A DNA stretch of 64,000 bases from assembly GCA_943788135.1 (NCBI GenBank), contig CALSPC010000003.1, positions 372,001 through 436,000 on the forward strand, given 5' to 3'. Positions 1 to 9,289 of this stretch are shown here, one piece after another. Each line of letters begins with the position of its first letter. Position 1 is the first letter of the stretch. The stretch comes from an uncultured Paracoccaceae bacterium (GTDB taxonomy: Bacteria; Bacteroidota; Bacteroidia; Flavobacteriales; Flavobacteriaceae). Under the pieces are notes generated by a model. The model was given only the letters and a program-made list of their open reading frames with translations. It searched no databases and had not been told where the DNA came from. A program made the position numbers and the translations under genes.

Positions 1-1797
1 TACGGAATAACGTATTCAACTGGTCTTATGGATAACGGCGTAGCTGTTACAGTATCTGGTGCTAAAATTTTAGGTGACGGATATGTAGATGGAACAGAGT
101 TTGATGGGTTCAACTATTTCCTTAATATCTCTAAAAATATTAACGAGAATCATAAATTATCATTTACTGCATTTGGTGCAAAGCAAACTCATGGACAGCG
201 TTATAACAGACGTACGATTGAGCAGAACAGAGCAACAGAGCAAGGTGGAAAAAGATTTAATCCAGATTGGGGAATTAGAAATGGAGAAGTAGAGCACTTA
301 TCGTATAACTTCTATCACAAACCTCAAATATCATTAAACCACTATTGGACTTTAAATGATAATACATCAATATCAACTGCATTATATGCTTCTTTTGGAG
401 AAGGTGGTGGACGAAGACAACGAGGGTCTAAATTTTATGACGATGCCTACCGTTTAGGAGATAGTGATCAACCAATTGATTTTGATAAAATTGCAGAAGA
501 AAATAAAGCGCAAGCTGCTTTTGGTTCTACAGATATCTTTGCATCTTCTAGAAATGCACACGAATGGTATGGTTTATTATCAACGATCAAAACAAACTTA
601 ACTGATGACTTAGTGCTTTCGGGTGGGGTTGATGCACGTTACTACGTGGGATCGCACTGGTACGAAGTTGCAGATCTTTTAGGAGGTCAGTTTTATGTCA
701 ACGATACTAACGATGAGAATACATCTGGTCAAGCGTTAAAGGTTGGAGATCGTTTCAATAAAGATTATGACGGAATCGTATTAAGAGGGGGGCTTTTTGC
801 ACAAGCAGAATATTCTCCAAGAGCTGATTTATCAATTTTCCTAGCGTCTGCTATATCTAATACTACTTACAGCAAAAATGAATTCATGTATTATGCTCCT
901 ACAGATCCAGCTCGTGAGTCCGATAAAGTTGATTTTCTTGGATATAGTGTTAAAGGGGGTGCAAACTACAATTTAAGCGATACAAGAAATGTATTTGTTA
1001 ATATTGGGTACTTCTCAAAAGCACCTTTCTTAGACGGAAACGTTTTCCAAAGCGATAGCTCAACAGATTTCAATGAGGGCGCGTTAAATGAAAAAGTATT
1101 TAGTGCAGAAATAGGATACGGATTCAGAGGCGACAAATTATCAGCAAACGTTAATATTTACAATACCTCTTGGATAGATAAATCTTTGACAGGTAGCGTA
1201 GATGATCCGGATAATCAAGGAGACCGTGTGAATTATAACATTGCTGGTCTTGATGCTTTACACCAGGGTGTAGAAGTTGATTTTGTGTATCGTGCAAGTG
1301 ACATGGTTACTTTTACTGGTATGGCTTCTATTGGAAACTGGAAATGGAAAAACGATGCAAGCGGTAAGTTATTTGACGAAGGTGGACAAATAATCAAATC
1401 TGTTGACGTATATGCAAAAGATTTAAAAGTATCTGATGCTGCACAAACAACATTCGCTTTAGGCTCTAAATTTAAATTGATGGAAAAAACATCTTTTTAT
1501 ATTGATTACAACTATGCTAGCGATTTGTATGCTAGTTACAGAATTACTGATAGAGGTGATGAGACAAACCGTCAAGATTCATGGGAAATGCCCGCCTATG
1601 GTTTATTTGACCTTGGTCTAAATCATGGCTTTAATATTGGTCAATTTGATGCGTCATTATCAGCTAGAATGAACAATGTTCTAAACACTGAATATATTTC
1701 GGATGCTCGAGATGGAGCAGGCTCAATCGCTCAAACTGCTGGCGTTTATTACGGTGCAGGAAGAACATTCAGTCTTGGCATAAAACTTAACTTCTAA
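1..1797 (+). CDS. TonB-dependent outer-membrane receptor, 3' part (5' end outside window)
   Basis: The frame is open from base 1, and the codons before the Met at 28 read as ordinary barrel sequence (Y-G-I-T-Y-S-T-G-L), so the gene begins left of the window. The 598 visible residues are alternating polar/aromatic strands typical of the 22-strand barrel of a TonB-dependent receptor. The protein ends in an aromatic residue (SLGIKLNF), as outer-membrane barrels do. The missing signal peptide, carboxypeptidase-regulatory domain and plug would resemble those in the chimeric gene at 6013. Such receptors import large substrates across the outer membrane using TonB energy. The substrate cannot be read from sequence; the neighbouring nucleases suggest products of DNA degradation (inference). 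A lipoprotein gene follows after 11 bases, probably in the same transcript. Confidence 0.9.
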   Translation, partial: YGITYSTGLMDNGVAVTVSGAKILGDGYVDGTEFDGFNYFLNISKNINENHKLSFTAFGAKQTHGQRYNRRTIEQNRATEQGGKRFNPDWGIRNGEVEHLSYNFYHKPQISLNHYWTLNDNTSISTALYASFGEGGGRRQRGSKFYDDAYRLGDSDQPIDFDKIAEENKAQAAFGSTDIFASSRNAHEWYGLLSTIKTNLTDDLVLSGGVDARYYVGSHWYEVADLLGGQFYVNDTNDENTSGQALKVGDRFNKDYDGIVLRGGLFAQAEYSPRADLSIFLASAISNTTYSKNEFMYYAPTDPARESDKVDFLGYSVKGGANYNLSDTRNVFVNIGYFSKAPFLDGNVFQSDSSTDFNEGALNEKVFSAEIGYGFRGDKLSANVNIYNTSWIDKSLTGSVDDPDNQGDRVNYNIAGLDALHQGVEVDFVYRASDMVTFTGMASIGNWKWKNDASGKLFDEGGQIIKSVDVYAKDLKVSDAAQTTFALGSKFKLMEKTSFYIDYNYASDLYASYRITDRGDETNRQDSWEMPAYGLFDLGLNHGFNIGQFDASLSARMNNVLNTEYISDARDGAGSIAQTAGVYYGAGRTFSLGIKLNF

Positions 1798-1808
1798 AAA
1801 ATAAGAAA

Positions 1809-2879
1809 ATGAAAAAAATAGTTTATTTATTAACACTTTCGGCTTTCGTCTTTACGGGATGTAACCCGAATGAAGACATCAATGCAACCATTGATGCACA
1901 AGAAAATGTAATCGTAGGCGATGTTGTTTATACACTTACTGACGACGATTATGATGATTTAGACTTAAGTTATGCAAACTTTAGTTCTACAGATCAAGCG
2001 AAAGAGATGGTGCCAGAATTACTGTCAGATTTATTTCCAGTATGGGGAAAGGGATCGTCTGCTTTAGTTTCATATAATATTTATAATAAAGTGTCAACAT
2101 ATGACGCAGAGGTATATACTTTGACTGCTGGAGAGCACAATGCGATCACAGGGTCTAGATATGGTAACTTTGATGAAACTTACCATGTATATGACTACCT
2201 AGATGCTACCTATCCAAATCCAGAAAATGGAGACTTTGTATCTTTGAAATATAAATACTACTCTGGTTCTGTAAGTACACTCACAGATGGTTTTGCCTAT
2301 GAAGATGGCGAATGGATAAAGTTTACAGGATTCACGCCTGATCAATATACAGCAATGGGTGAAGGGTATCCTAACTTTTCTAGCGAAGAGGAAGCCAATC
2401 AGAAGATTCCAGTAGCGCTTTTGGACGTTTACAAATTTGATCCAAAAAGTGCTGGTGATATTGTTTTATCAATGTATGAAATATATCAAGGTGGTGGAGT
2501 TACAAAAAGTTTTACTGCTGCCTTTGTTTTTGATGGAACTGCATTCTCTGCTTATGACAATATACTGGAAGAAACACTTCAGTTTGGTCATGATGGTGAT
2601 GTTTGGGTGCCAGATAACACTATCAAATACACCTTAACTGCAGCAGATTTCGAATTAGTAGGTAATGGCTACTATAGTAACTTTGATGTAAGATCAGGAA
2701 AAGACGAAGAATCTATAGAAGCAAGAGTTGCTAAAATAAACACTATTTTATTAAATAATTTTCCTTCAGATGAAGAAGGTCAAAAATATTTAGTGTCTTA
2801 TAATGTTTATAATGGTAGCGCTGCAGTATATTCAACAGCTGTGATTAAAACAGGTGGTGTTTATATTTTAAATGAATAA
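1809..2879 (+). CDS. Surface lipoprotein with internal repeats, unknown function
   Basis: This is a 356-residue protein with a lipoprotein signal peptide (lipobox ending FTGC, Cys18), so it should be anchored in the outer membrane. The mature part contains about four degenerate repeats. Each starts with a Y/F-T-x-x-x-x-Y/F element, followed by a (Y/S)xNF(S/D) element and a (S/Y)xY(N/K)xY strand motif. I do not recognise a named domain. It directly follows the TonB receptor (11-base gap) and is closed by a strong hairpin terminator, so the two form one unit. By analogy with receptor-lipoprotein pairs in Bacteroidota it may be the partner that binds substrate (inference). Confidence 0.8.
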   Translation: MKKIVYLLTLSAFVFTGCNPNEDINATIDAQENVIVGDVVYTLTDDDYDDLDLSYANFSSTDQAKEMVPELLSDLFPVWGKGSSALVSYNIYNKVSTYDAEVYTLTAGEHNAITGSRYGNFDETYHVYDYLDATYPNPENGDFVSLKYKYYSGSVSTLTDGFAYEDGEWIKFTGFTPDQYTAMGEGYPNFSSEEEANQKIPVALLDVYKFDPKSAGDIVLSMYEIYQGGGVTKSFTAAFVFDGTAFSAYDNILEETLQFGHDGDVWVPDNTIKYTLTAADFELVGNGYYSNFDVRSGKDEESIEARVAKINTILLNNFPSDEEGQKYLVSYNVYNGSAAVYSTAVIKTGGVYILNE

Positions 2880-2895
2880 ATTTACTGTTCATGTA

Positions 2896-2929
2896 TAAAA
2901 AAACCACCTCTAATGAGGTGGTTTTTTTA
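2896..2929 (+). terminator. Rho-independent terminator
   Basis: An uninterrupted 10-bp stem (AAACCACCTC / GAGGTGGTTT) with a TAAT loop is followed by a T run. It lies 16 bases after the lipoprotein stop and before the endonuclease start, so it separates the two transcripts. The A-rich upstream arm allows it to act in either direction. Confidence 0.9.
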
Positions 2930-2959
2930 CCTTTAGTTTTAATTCAATTAATACGTATT

Positions 2960-4321
2960 ATGAAAAAAATTATACCAATAGTTCTCCTTGCTTTTTTCAA
3001 TATCAATTGCAGCTCAGGTGGTGACGATTCTTCACCTGCACCCAAAGATCCTGACACCACAACTGGCGGAAAATCAGTGGCTGTAAATGACCGTTTTGAT
3101 GCTCTTGAAGATACCGATTTTAGTATTGAAAATTTATTATCAAACGACACCATTGAGGATAATGCGCGCATTACAGCTTTCGACGCAACCACCACTCAAG
3201 GGGGATCAATTGTTGATAACAGAAACGCCACATATACCTACACTCCAGCAGATGATTTTACAGGAGAAGATACGTTTACCTATACGATTTGTGATACTGA
3301 TACACCTCCAGACTGTTCAACAGCAACTGTCACCATTAATGTGGCAGATTTTGGGAGTCCAGTTGCAGAAAACGATGCCATCAATGTTTTGCTAAATACG
3401 CCTAAAACCATAACCACTCTTCTAGATAATGATTCAGCTATTGATGAAGCTGTATTATCATCAGTTGATACTACGGCAACTCAAGGCACTGTGGTTTTAA
3501 ACGCAGATGGAACCGTGGACTATACTCCTCCATCTGGATTTACAGGAACAGATAGTTTTACATACGCACTTTGTGATGACGATACACCTACAAATACATG
3601 TGTTTCTGCTACGGTAACAATCACCGTTATAGATGCCATTACCTTCAATATACCAGCTGAATTAGTGGACTATTATTCGGGAGTGATTTTTTCTGAAGAT
3701 GCCGATTTAATGTTTGAAGAATTAGACACACATACCACCAACAAACATACGACCATTTTAACGTACATTCAACGCCATCAGTATCTTTATGATGCAGATG
3801 CGGATTTATCAAGTTCAAATAAAGTAGTTTTAATGTATTCAGGTGAGCGCCGTTTCTGGAGAGAATATACGTCTGGAACTAATTCGTATTCACCTCAAAC
3901 CTATAATACAGAACACGTCTATCCACAGTCGTTATTAAATTCTTCGAATTCAATCACCGACTTACACCATTTAAGAACCTGTGATGATGCCACGAACACG
4001 CGCCGAAGTAATAATCCTTTTGGAGAAGGAAGCGGGACTTATGAGTTATCCAATAATGAATGGTATCCAGGAGATGAATGGCGTGGAGATGTAGCACGTA
4101 TGATGATGTATTTAAATATTAGATATGGCGAAAACTTTGATTTGGTAGGAGGCTTGGATTTATTTATATCCTGGAATCGTGCAGACCCGGTTTCGGACTT
4201 TGAAATTCAACGTAATAATGTCATTTATTCTGCACAAGGCAATAGAAATCCATTTATTGATAACCCTTATTTGGCAACACTTATTTGGGGTGGAGCTCCA
4301 GCAGAAAATAAATGGAATTAA
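2960..4321 (+). CDS. Endonuclease I family lipoprotein with two Ig/cadherin-like repeats
   Basis: Start chosen at the ATG at 2960: upstream codons run through the terminator, while this Met opens a clean lipoprotein signal (lipobox INC, Cys17). The product has 453 residues. Residues about 40-230 hold two tandem domains of the cadherin-like repeat type found in bacterial adhesins (A-x-N-D, L-x-N-D and D-S-F-T-Y elements). The C-terminal ~210 residues match the endonuclease I fold (PF04231). They show the catalytic-type EHVYPQS block with His319, followed by DLHHLRTCDDATNTRRSN and the GDVARMMMYL helix. The expected role is non-specific cleavage of DNA outside the cell. Its position beside a TonB receptor and a second exported nuclease supports a role in extracellular DNA breakdown. 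Confidence 0.9.
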   Translation: MKKIIPIVLLAFFNINCSSGGDDSSPAPKDPDTTTGGKSVAVNDRFDALEDTDFSIENLLSNDTIEDNARITAFDATTTQGGSIVDNRNATYTYTPADDFTGEDTFTYTICDTDTPPDCSTATVTINVADFGSPVAENDAINVLLNTPKTITTLLDNDSAIDEAVLSSVDTTATQGTVVLNADGTVDYTPPSGFTGTDSFTYALCDDDTPTNTCVSATVTITVIDAITFNIPAELVDYYSGVIFSEDADLMFEELDTHTTNKHTTILTYIQRHQYLYDADADLSSSNKVVLMYSGERRFWREYTSGTNSYSPQTYNTEHVYPQSLLNSSNSITDLHHLRTCDDATNTRRSNNPFGEGSGTYELSNNEWYPGDEWRGDVARMMMYLNIRYGENFDLVGGLDLFISWNRADPVSDFEIQRNNVIYSAQGNRNPFIDNPYLATLIWGGAPAENKWN

Positions 4322-4361
4322 ACTGTTATATTTACATTTTAATACCAAAAACTAAAACCTA

Positions 4362-4793
4362 ATGATCAAAACAATTCACTCCTACTGGGCCTATTTAGTA
4401 CTAGCGGTACTTGTATTGGCTGTTTTCAAAGCCCTTTTAGGCTACTTTGGAAAAAAAGACTATGATGCAAAAGCATTTAGAGTTTCGCTTTTCACACTAA
4501 TTGTATCTCATATTCAATTACTTATTGGATTGCTATTATATTTTACGTCTGAACGATTTGGTTTGTGGAGTGATTTAGGCGTAGGAGAGGTTATGAAAAA
4601 TGCACAAATACGCTTATACTTGGTGGAACACCCAACAATAAACATACTTGCTGTTGCGCTTATTACCATTGGCTATTCAAAACATAAGAAGAAACTAATT
4701 TCAGGACCTAAATACAAAACCATTGCGATTTTTTATACCATCGCCTTAATTTTGATTCTATCTAGAATCCCTTGGGATGTATGGCCTGCATGA
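4362..4793 (+). CDS. Small four-helix membrane protein (cytochrome b-like family)
   Basis: A 143-residue hydrophobic protein with about four membrane segments (near residues 8-28, 40-62, 86-103 and 117-137). It has scattered His residues (H6, H50, H87, H103) that might hold haem. Proteins of this type are widespread in Flavobacteriaceae and are often labelled cytochrome B; I cannot confirm haem binding. It starts 40 bases after the endonuclease stop and ends at a bidirectional terminator, so it may be co-transcribed with the endonuclease without a functional link. Confidence 0.7.
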   Translation: MIKTIHSYWAYLVLAVLVLAVFKALLGYFGKKDYDAKAFRVSLFTLIVSHIQLLIGLLLYFTSERFGLWSDLGVGEVMKNAQIRLYLVEHPTINILAVALITIGYSKHKKKLISGPKYKTIAIFYTIALILILSRIPWDVWPA

Positions 4794-4800
4794 TACTTAT

Positions 4801-4830
4801 AAAAAAAGCAGCCTAGAGGCTGCTTTTTTT
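4801..4830. terminator. Bidirectional terminator
   Basis: A perfect 13-bp inverted repeat (A7-GCAGCC / GGCTGC-T7) with a TAGA loop lies between two genes that converge on it. A-tract and T-tract flanks let it work for both strands. Confidence 0.92.
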
Positions 4831-4850
4831 AGGGCTATATGTTATAGAAT

Positions 4851-5924
4851 TTACTCCACTTCTTTAATAAGGTGTACATATACAGGAAAGTGATCGCTGT
4901 AGCCATTTAAAAATTTCCCGTAGGAGAAACTTCTAAACGGATAGCCTTTGTAGCGGCCCTCTTTATTTATGAGGAAAGGCGCATTGAACACCCCAGCTCT
5001 GTAAAGTCGGTAGCCTGAATTGTCTTTTTTCAAAAAGGGTTTACTCATGAAAATTTGATCAAACAAAAACCAAACATCTCTGTACGCATTGGAGCCCCCT
5101 CCTTTTTTCAAAATGCGTTCCATAGGGTTATAAAGTCCTTTTAAACTTACGGAACTTTTATTCTTTTTTGTTTTTAATATTTTCTTTAGACTGGAATTTG
5201 TGGGATCGTCATTAAAATCGCCCATACTCAGAATTTTCGCATAGGGGTCATTGGCTTGCAACGAATCGATAAGGTGTTTATTAAGCCTAGCAGCAGCTTC
5301 GCGTTTAGAACGGCTTTTGGCTTCTCCGCCGCGTCGTGATGGCCAATGGTTCACTAGAATATGAATAAGATCCCCTCCTAAGTAGCCGCTAACCAACAAC
5401 TGATCTCTTGTATAGATGCGGTTGTTCGTTTCTGAATCGAATAACTCTAGCTCATGAGTACTTGTACTCACCGGCGTAAATAATGCTTTTTGATACATCA
5501 GCGCTACATCAATACCACGAGCATCAGGAGAGTCAAAATGTACAATACCATAGTCTTTAGAAACTAAATGAGGGTCATTAGCTAAGTCTTCGACTACAGC
5601 TCGATTTTCCACTTCAGCAAGCCCAATAATAGCAGGCGTATTTTTAGATTTACTAGCGCCAATTTGAGAAATTACTGACGCCATATTCGCTACTTTTTTC
5701 TTGTAAATAGCACTACGGTCATTTTTTATTTCCATCATTGGACTTTTCTCGTCGTATTTGTTGGGGTCATTAATCGTGTCAAAAAGATTTTCGACATTAT
5801 AAAACGCAACAGTATGGATTTTGTAGTGTTTTGAGTTCTGCGCCGCTACACTTCCAAAAGCGAGTATAAATGTGAAACTACACATTACAATATGTTGTAT
5901 AATGGTCCTCGTTTTTTGTTTCAT
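4851..5924 (-). CDS. Exported endonuclease/exonuclease/phosphatase family protein
   Basis: A 357-residue protein with an N-terminal signal peptide ending near AQN (about residue 29). Family blocks appear in order: AFYNVENLFD (Asn for metal binding), LAEVENR (catalytic-type Glu), NHWPSRRGG, MGDFNDDP and the C-terminal YSDHFPV His. These are the metal and phosphate residues of the DNase I/EEP superfamily. It is likely periplasmic or extracellular and acts on phosphodiesters. With endonuclease I nearby it completes a second nuclease activity in the locus. The gene is divergent from the chimeric gene at 6013. A match to the Bacteroidota -7 element (TACTTTTG on the minus strand, 5951-5958) lies 26 bases upstream of the ATG. 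Confidence 0.88.
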   Translation of the reverse strand: MKQKTRTIIQHIVMCSFTFILAFGSVAAQNSKHYKIHTVAFYNVENLFDTINDPNKYDEKSPMMEIKNDRSAIYKKKVANMASVISQIGASKSKNTPAIIGLAEVENRAVVEDLANDPHLVSKDYGIVHFDSPDARGIDVALMYQKALFTPVSTSTHELELFDSETNNRIYTRDQLLVSGYLGGDLIHILVNHWPSRRGGEAKSRSKREAAARLNKHLIDSLQANDPYAKILSMGDFNDDPTNSSLKKILKTKKNKSSVSLKGLYNPMERILKKGGGSNAYRDVWFLFDQIFMSKPFLKKDNSGYRLYRAGVFNAPFLINKEGRYKGYPFRSFSYGKFLNGYSDHFPVYVHLIKEVE

Positions 5925-6012
5925 TTAAAAAAGTTTAAGAGTGATTTTTTCAAAAGTAAATATATTTTGTAAATTGAACCTTAATTATTGTGAATTAAAC
6001 CCCAATTCAACA

Positions 6013-7479
6013 ATGAAACAGATACCTACCATTTTCTATATGGTTTTTTTGCTTTCGTTTACGCTGTTTTCTCAACAGACCGTAGTTAAAGGAAGTGTTA
6101 AAGATCTAATTTCAAATCAGGCTTTGGCACAAGTTGCCGTCACTTTTGAGGGAACACTAATAAGCACGCAAACAAATGCTCTAGGCGAATTTATATTTCC
6201 TGCCACTGTCCCTTATGGCGAACAAGTCTTAAAATTGACTAAAATCGGCTATCAAACAGCCCGCTATCCTATTGTGGTAAACGCAGGACAAACTCTAGAT
6301 ATTCAAGATATGATTTTGAGTTTGGATTCTACAGATGATGCTCTGTTTACAATCACACTTTCAGATGATGAATTAAACGATGACACAAGTGCTGCAGATA
6401 ATATTTCAGGTCTCTTAGCGTCTTCACAAGACATCTTTCAACGTGTTGCAGCCTTTCAGTTTAGCGCTTCATTTTTTAAAGTTCGCGGTCTTAATTCCGA
6501 AAACTCAAAAGTGCTTATAAATGGAATTGAAATGAATAAAGTCTATAATGGAAGACCACAGTGGAGCAATTGGGGCGGCATAAATGATGTACTTCGCAAT
6601 CAAGAACTGACTCCGGGTTTAGGACCGTCATCCTATAATTTTGGAGGCGTTTTTGTAACCTTAGACAATGTCGAATTCCCTACGCATTCAATAGGACAGT
6701 CCTATGTAGATCCACGTGATGATTTTGACTCTCAAAAAATAGTTCAACGATGCTCAGGTTTTTCATATTATAATTTCTTTCTAGAAACAAGTGTATTTGC
6801 CAGCTTTAAAAATGAAGTATTAACAGATGGTGGAGGGTCGATTTCTGGAATTGTCTCTAAAACGTTTAACGGTTCAGATTTAGTTTTAGTACTAAATACC
6901 ACAGCCGATGTGGAGATGAACGGAGCACGCTGTAGTTTAGTTGACATTAATGAGTTTTCAGTAATTTATGAAGACGATTTTGAGTCGTATGCAAACAATA
7001 CAACTAATTTTGGTGACTGGACCAATTTTAAAGAAGCAGGGAGTAGAGCATGGCAAATTAAAACAACAGAAGACCCTCAAAACTTTGCTAGTAAGACGGC
7101 CCGAATTGGTGCTTATAGCTCTAGAGACTCTAGCAATATTGCATGGTTAATCTCACCCTCTATAGGTTTGGATGGGCTACATGATGCCTATTTACACTTT
7201 CAGTCTTCAAATAGCTTTAGCGATAATAGTGATTTAGAGTTATTAATTTCAACAGATTGGGATGGTGTGGAAACAGGAGTTTTGTCTGCAACTTGGACAG
7301 CACTTCCCGGGATTATTGTGTCAGATTCTGAATCCTTTGAAAACTGGATTGACTCCAGCTATGTTGATTTAAGTGCGTATTCAGAGCCTGTTAATATTGC
7401 CTTTAGATATACGGGTGGTGGCACAGACCGTACCGGAACTTTTGAAATTGATAACTTCAAAATATACGTTCAGAATTAG
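6013..7479 (+). CDS. Chimeric TonB-receptor plug / DUF5689 / choice-of-anchor J protein
   Basis: Start chosen at ATG 6013, where a signal peptide begins (MKQIPT...LFSQQ); the upstream GTG at 5941 adds a non-signal extension. The 488 residues comprise a carboxypeptidase-regulatory-like domain (about 20-110) and a TonB plug domain (about 120-213) with FKVRGLN and GPSSYNFGGVF. There is then an abrupt switch at residue ~214 to a DUF5689-type segment (about 214-310: DNVEFP, SGF, FxNEVL, GSISGIVSK, RCSL) and a choice-of-anchor J domain (about 315-488: EDDFESY, W-ISPSI, FEIDNFKI). The whole 22-strand barrel is missing. The reading frame is intact across the join, so this looks like an in-frame deletion that fused a TonB receptor to the next gene. 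Whether it is functional is unknown. Confidence 0.82.
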   Translation: MKQIPTIFYMVFLLSFTLFSQQTVVKGSVKDLISNQALAQVAVTFEGTLISTQTNALGEFIFPATVPYGEQVLKLTKIGYQTARYPIVVNAGQTLDIQDMILSLDSTDDALFTITLSDDELNDDTSAADNISGLLASSQDIFQRVAAFQFSASFFKVRGLNSENSKVLINGIEMNKVYNGRPQWSNWGGINDVLRNQELTPGLGPSSYNFGGVFVTLDNVEFPTHSIGQSYVDPRDDFDSQKIVQRCSGFSYYNFFLETSVFASFKNEVLTDGGGSISGIVSKTFNGSDLVLVLNTTADVEMNGARCSLVDINEFSVIYEDDFESYANNTTNFGDWTNFKEAGSRAWQIKTTEDPQNFASKTARIGAYSSRDSSNIAWLISPSIGLDGLHDAYLHFQSSNSFSDNSDLELLISTDWDGVETGVLSATWTALPGIIVSDSESFENWIDSSYVDLSAYSEPVNIAFRYTGGGTDRTGTFEIDNFKIYVQN

Positions 7480-7535
7480 TTTTTATAAACGCTTAAAATA
7501 GCGGTCAAAATCAGCAGTTTTTTCTATATTGTTGC

Positions 7536-7913
7536 ATGAATTTTTTTGACCAACTATACCTCACAATCTTTAATCGTTTCAAAGGACGTTATAAGCAAAA
7601 GGCAAATACTATAGCATTGTATTATACCTCAGGTCTTCAAATTGCGCTGTTGTTTTTAGGCGGTGTGTTTTTTATTAAATTTTTAGAACAAATGAAAGTT
7701 GTGGTCATGTCGAGCTCAAACACAGGACTACTTTTTGTGATGACTGCCGTCGTTTTGCATTTCAAAAATTGGGTGAGTTATAGCGGGCGTAAACGCCGTG
7801 TTTTAAACGCCAAACTTTCCAAGAAAAAAGACTTGGGCTACTCCATGCTTACACTCGTTGCATTACCTGTTGCCATTATTGCTTTATCTATTTTGTTTTA
7901 TAAAGCAGTTTAA
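7536..7913 (+). CDS. Small membrane protein, unknown function
   Basis: A 125-residue protein with an amphipathic, basic N-terminus and about three hydrophobic segments (near residues 32-48, 60-78 and 103-122), separated by a strongly basic loop (GRKRRVLNAKLSKKK). This predicts an inner-membrane protein with a cytoplasmic positive loop. No named domain is recognised. It stands alone between the chimeric gene and hflX, with a 161-base gap before hflX. Confidence 0.65.
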   Translation: MNFFDQLYLTIFNRFKGRYKQKANTIALYYTSGLQIALLFLGGVFFIKFLEQMKVVVMSSSNTGLLFVMTAVVLHFKNWVSYSGRKRRVLNAKLSKKKDLGYSMLTLVALPVAIIALSILFYKAV

Positions 7914-8052
7914 TTGAGAAACTACAAATAGTTAAGAATTTTTAATTGGCCAATAATTTGGTGGACATCACTTCTAATTTTTTCAGCAGAAATCTAAGGC
8001 AACTCTTTCATAAATATTAAATTTTGAATGATTTAGTCTAGTGATAAATTTT

Positions 8053-8060
8053 TACCTTTG
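8053..8060 (+). promoter_or_regulatory. Probable -7 box of the hflX promoter
   Basis: TACCTTTG matches the Bacteroidota -7 consensus TAnnTTTG exactly and lies 14 bases before the hflX ATG. The nearest upstream TTG (8024-8026) is 26 bases away, slightly longer than usual, so the -33 element is weak or uncertain. Confidence 0.55.
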
Positions 8061-8074
8061 ACCAATACAGTTAT

Positions 8075-9289
8075 ATGATAGAGAAAAAAGATATTGATTT
8101 AGAAAAAACAGTTTTAATTGGGGTAATTACAAAACTTCAAGACGAGACCAAATCTGATGAATACTTAGAAGAGCTAGAATTCCTAACCTATACAGCTGGA
8201 GGGGAAGTACTAAAACGCTTCACTCAGAAAATGGACAAGCCCAATCCCAAAACCTTTATTGGGACTGGAAAAATGGAAGAACTTCGTCAATTTATTGAAG
8301 AACACAAGGTAGGGACTGCCATTTTTGATGATGAATTGTCTTCTGCTCAAGAACGAAATATCAGTAAAATATTAAATTGTAAAGTACTTGATCGTACAAA
8401 TCTTATTCTTGATATTTTTGCACAACGCGCACAAACAAGCTATGCCAGAACCCAAGTTGAATTGGCGCAGTGTGAGTATTTATTACCCCGATTAAAAGGG
8501 ATGTGGACTCACCTCGAACGTCAAAAAGGAGGCATTGGAATGCGTGGACCTGGAGAAACCGAAATTGAAACCGATCGCCGTATAGTTAGAGAAAAGATTG
8601 CGCTTTTAAAGGCAAAAATCAAAAAAATTGATAAGCAAATGTCAGTTCAACGCGGCAACAGAGGCGCCATGGTACGTGTGGCTTTGATTGGCTATACGAA
8701 CGTTGGAAAATCAACCCTGATGAATGTTATTAGCAAGTCAGAGGTTTTTGCTGAAAACAAATTATTTGCAACTTTAGATACTACAGTTCGAAAAGTAGTG
8801 GTCAAAAACTTACCTTTTTTGATGAGTGATACTGTAGGGTTTATTAGAAAACTTCCAACGCAATTAGTAGATTCGTTTAAGAGTACCTTAGATGAGGTTC
8901 GAGAATCAGATTTGTTGTTGCACGTAGTGGATATTTCACACCCAAATTTCGAAGATCACATCGCATCCGTCAATCTTATTTTAGGAGAAATTAATGCGTT
9001 AGACAAACCTACGCTTATGGTTTTCAATAAAATTGATGCCTATGAAGCTGCCCCTTTTGACGATACCGATTTGATCGCAGTTCGTACCGAAGCTCACTAT
9101 TCTTTGGAGGAATGGAAGTCTACGTGGATGTCAAAAATTGGTAAAAATTCACTATTCATATCTGCCCTCAACAAAGAAAATTTAGAAGATTTTAGAAAGC
9201 GGGTCTATGATGCTGTTCGTGAAATTCATGTGAAACGTTTCCCGTACAATCACTTTTTGTATCCTGATTATGAAGAAGTTATAGAATAA
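8075..9289 (+). CDS. hflX: GTPase HflX
   Basis: 404 residues, normal family length. The N-terminal HflX domain includes the glycine-rich GGIGMRGPGETEIETDRR segment and a following coiled helix. It is followed by a TRAFAC G domain with G1 GYTNVGKST, G3 DTVGF and G4 NKID. HflX binds the large ribosomal subunit and splits stalled ribosomes, particularly after heat stress. The gene is monocistronic, with its own -7 box upstream and a strong terminator directly after the stop. Confidence 0.97.
   Translation: MIEKKDIDLEKTVLIGVITKLQDETKSDEYLEELEFLTYTAGGEVLKRFTQKMDKPNPKTFIGTGKMEELRQFIEEHKVGTAIFDDELSSAQERNISKILNCKVLDRTNLILDIFAQRAQTSYARTQVELAQCEYLLPRLKGMWTHLERQKGGIGMRGPGETEIETDRRIVREKIALLKAKIKKIDKQMSVQRGNRGAMVRVALIGYTNVGKSTLMNVISKSEVFAENKLFATLDTTVRKVVVKNLPFLMSDTVGFIRKLPTQLVDSFKSTLDEVRESDLLLHVVDISHPNFEDHIASVNLILGEINALDKPTLMVFNKIDAYEAAPFDDTDLIAVRTEAHYSLEEWKSTWMSKIGKNSLFISALNKENLEDFRKRVYDAVREIHVKRFPYNHFLYPDYEEVIE

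Noticed and set aside
3087-3395. Long alternative-frame and antisense ORFs across the window
   Set aside because: They lie inside well-supported genes, with amino acid composition unlike real proteins and no domain.
5941-6012. Longer start (GTG 5941) for the chimeric gene
   Set aside because: The extra 24 residues are not signal-like; ATG 6013 opens a clear signal peptide.
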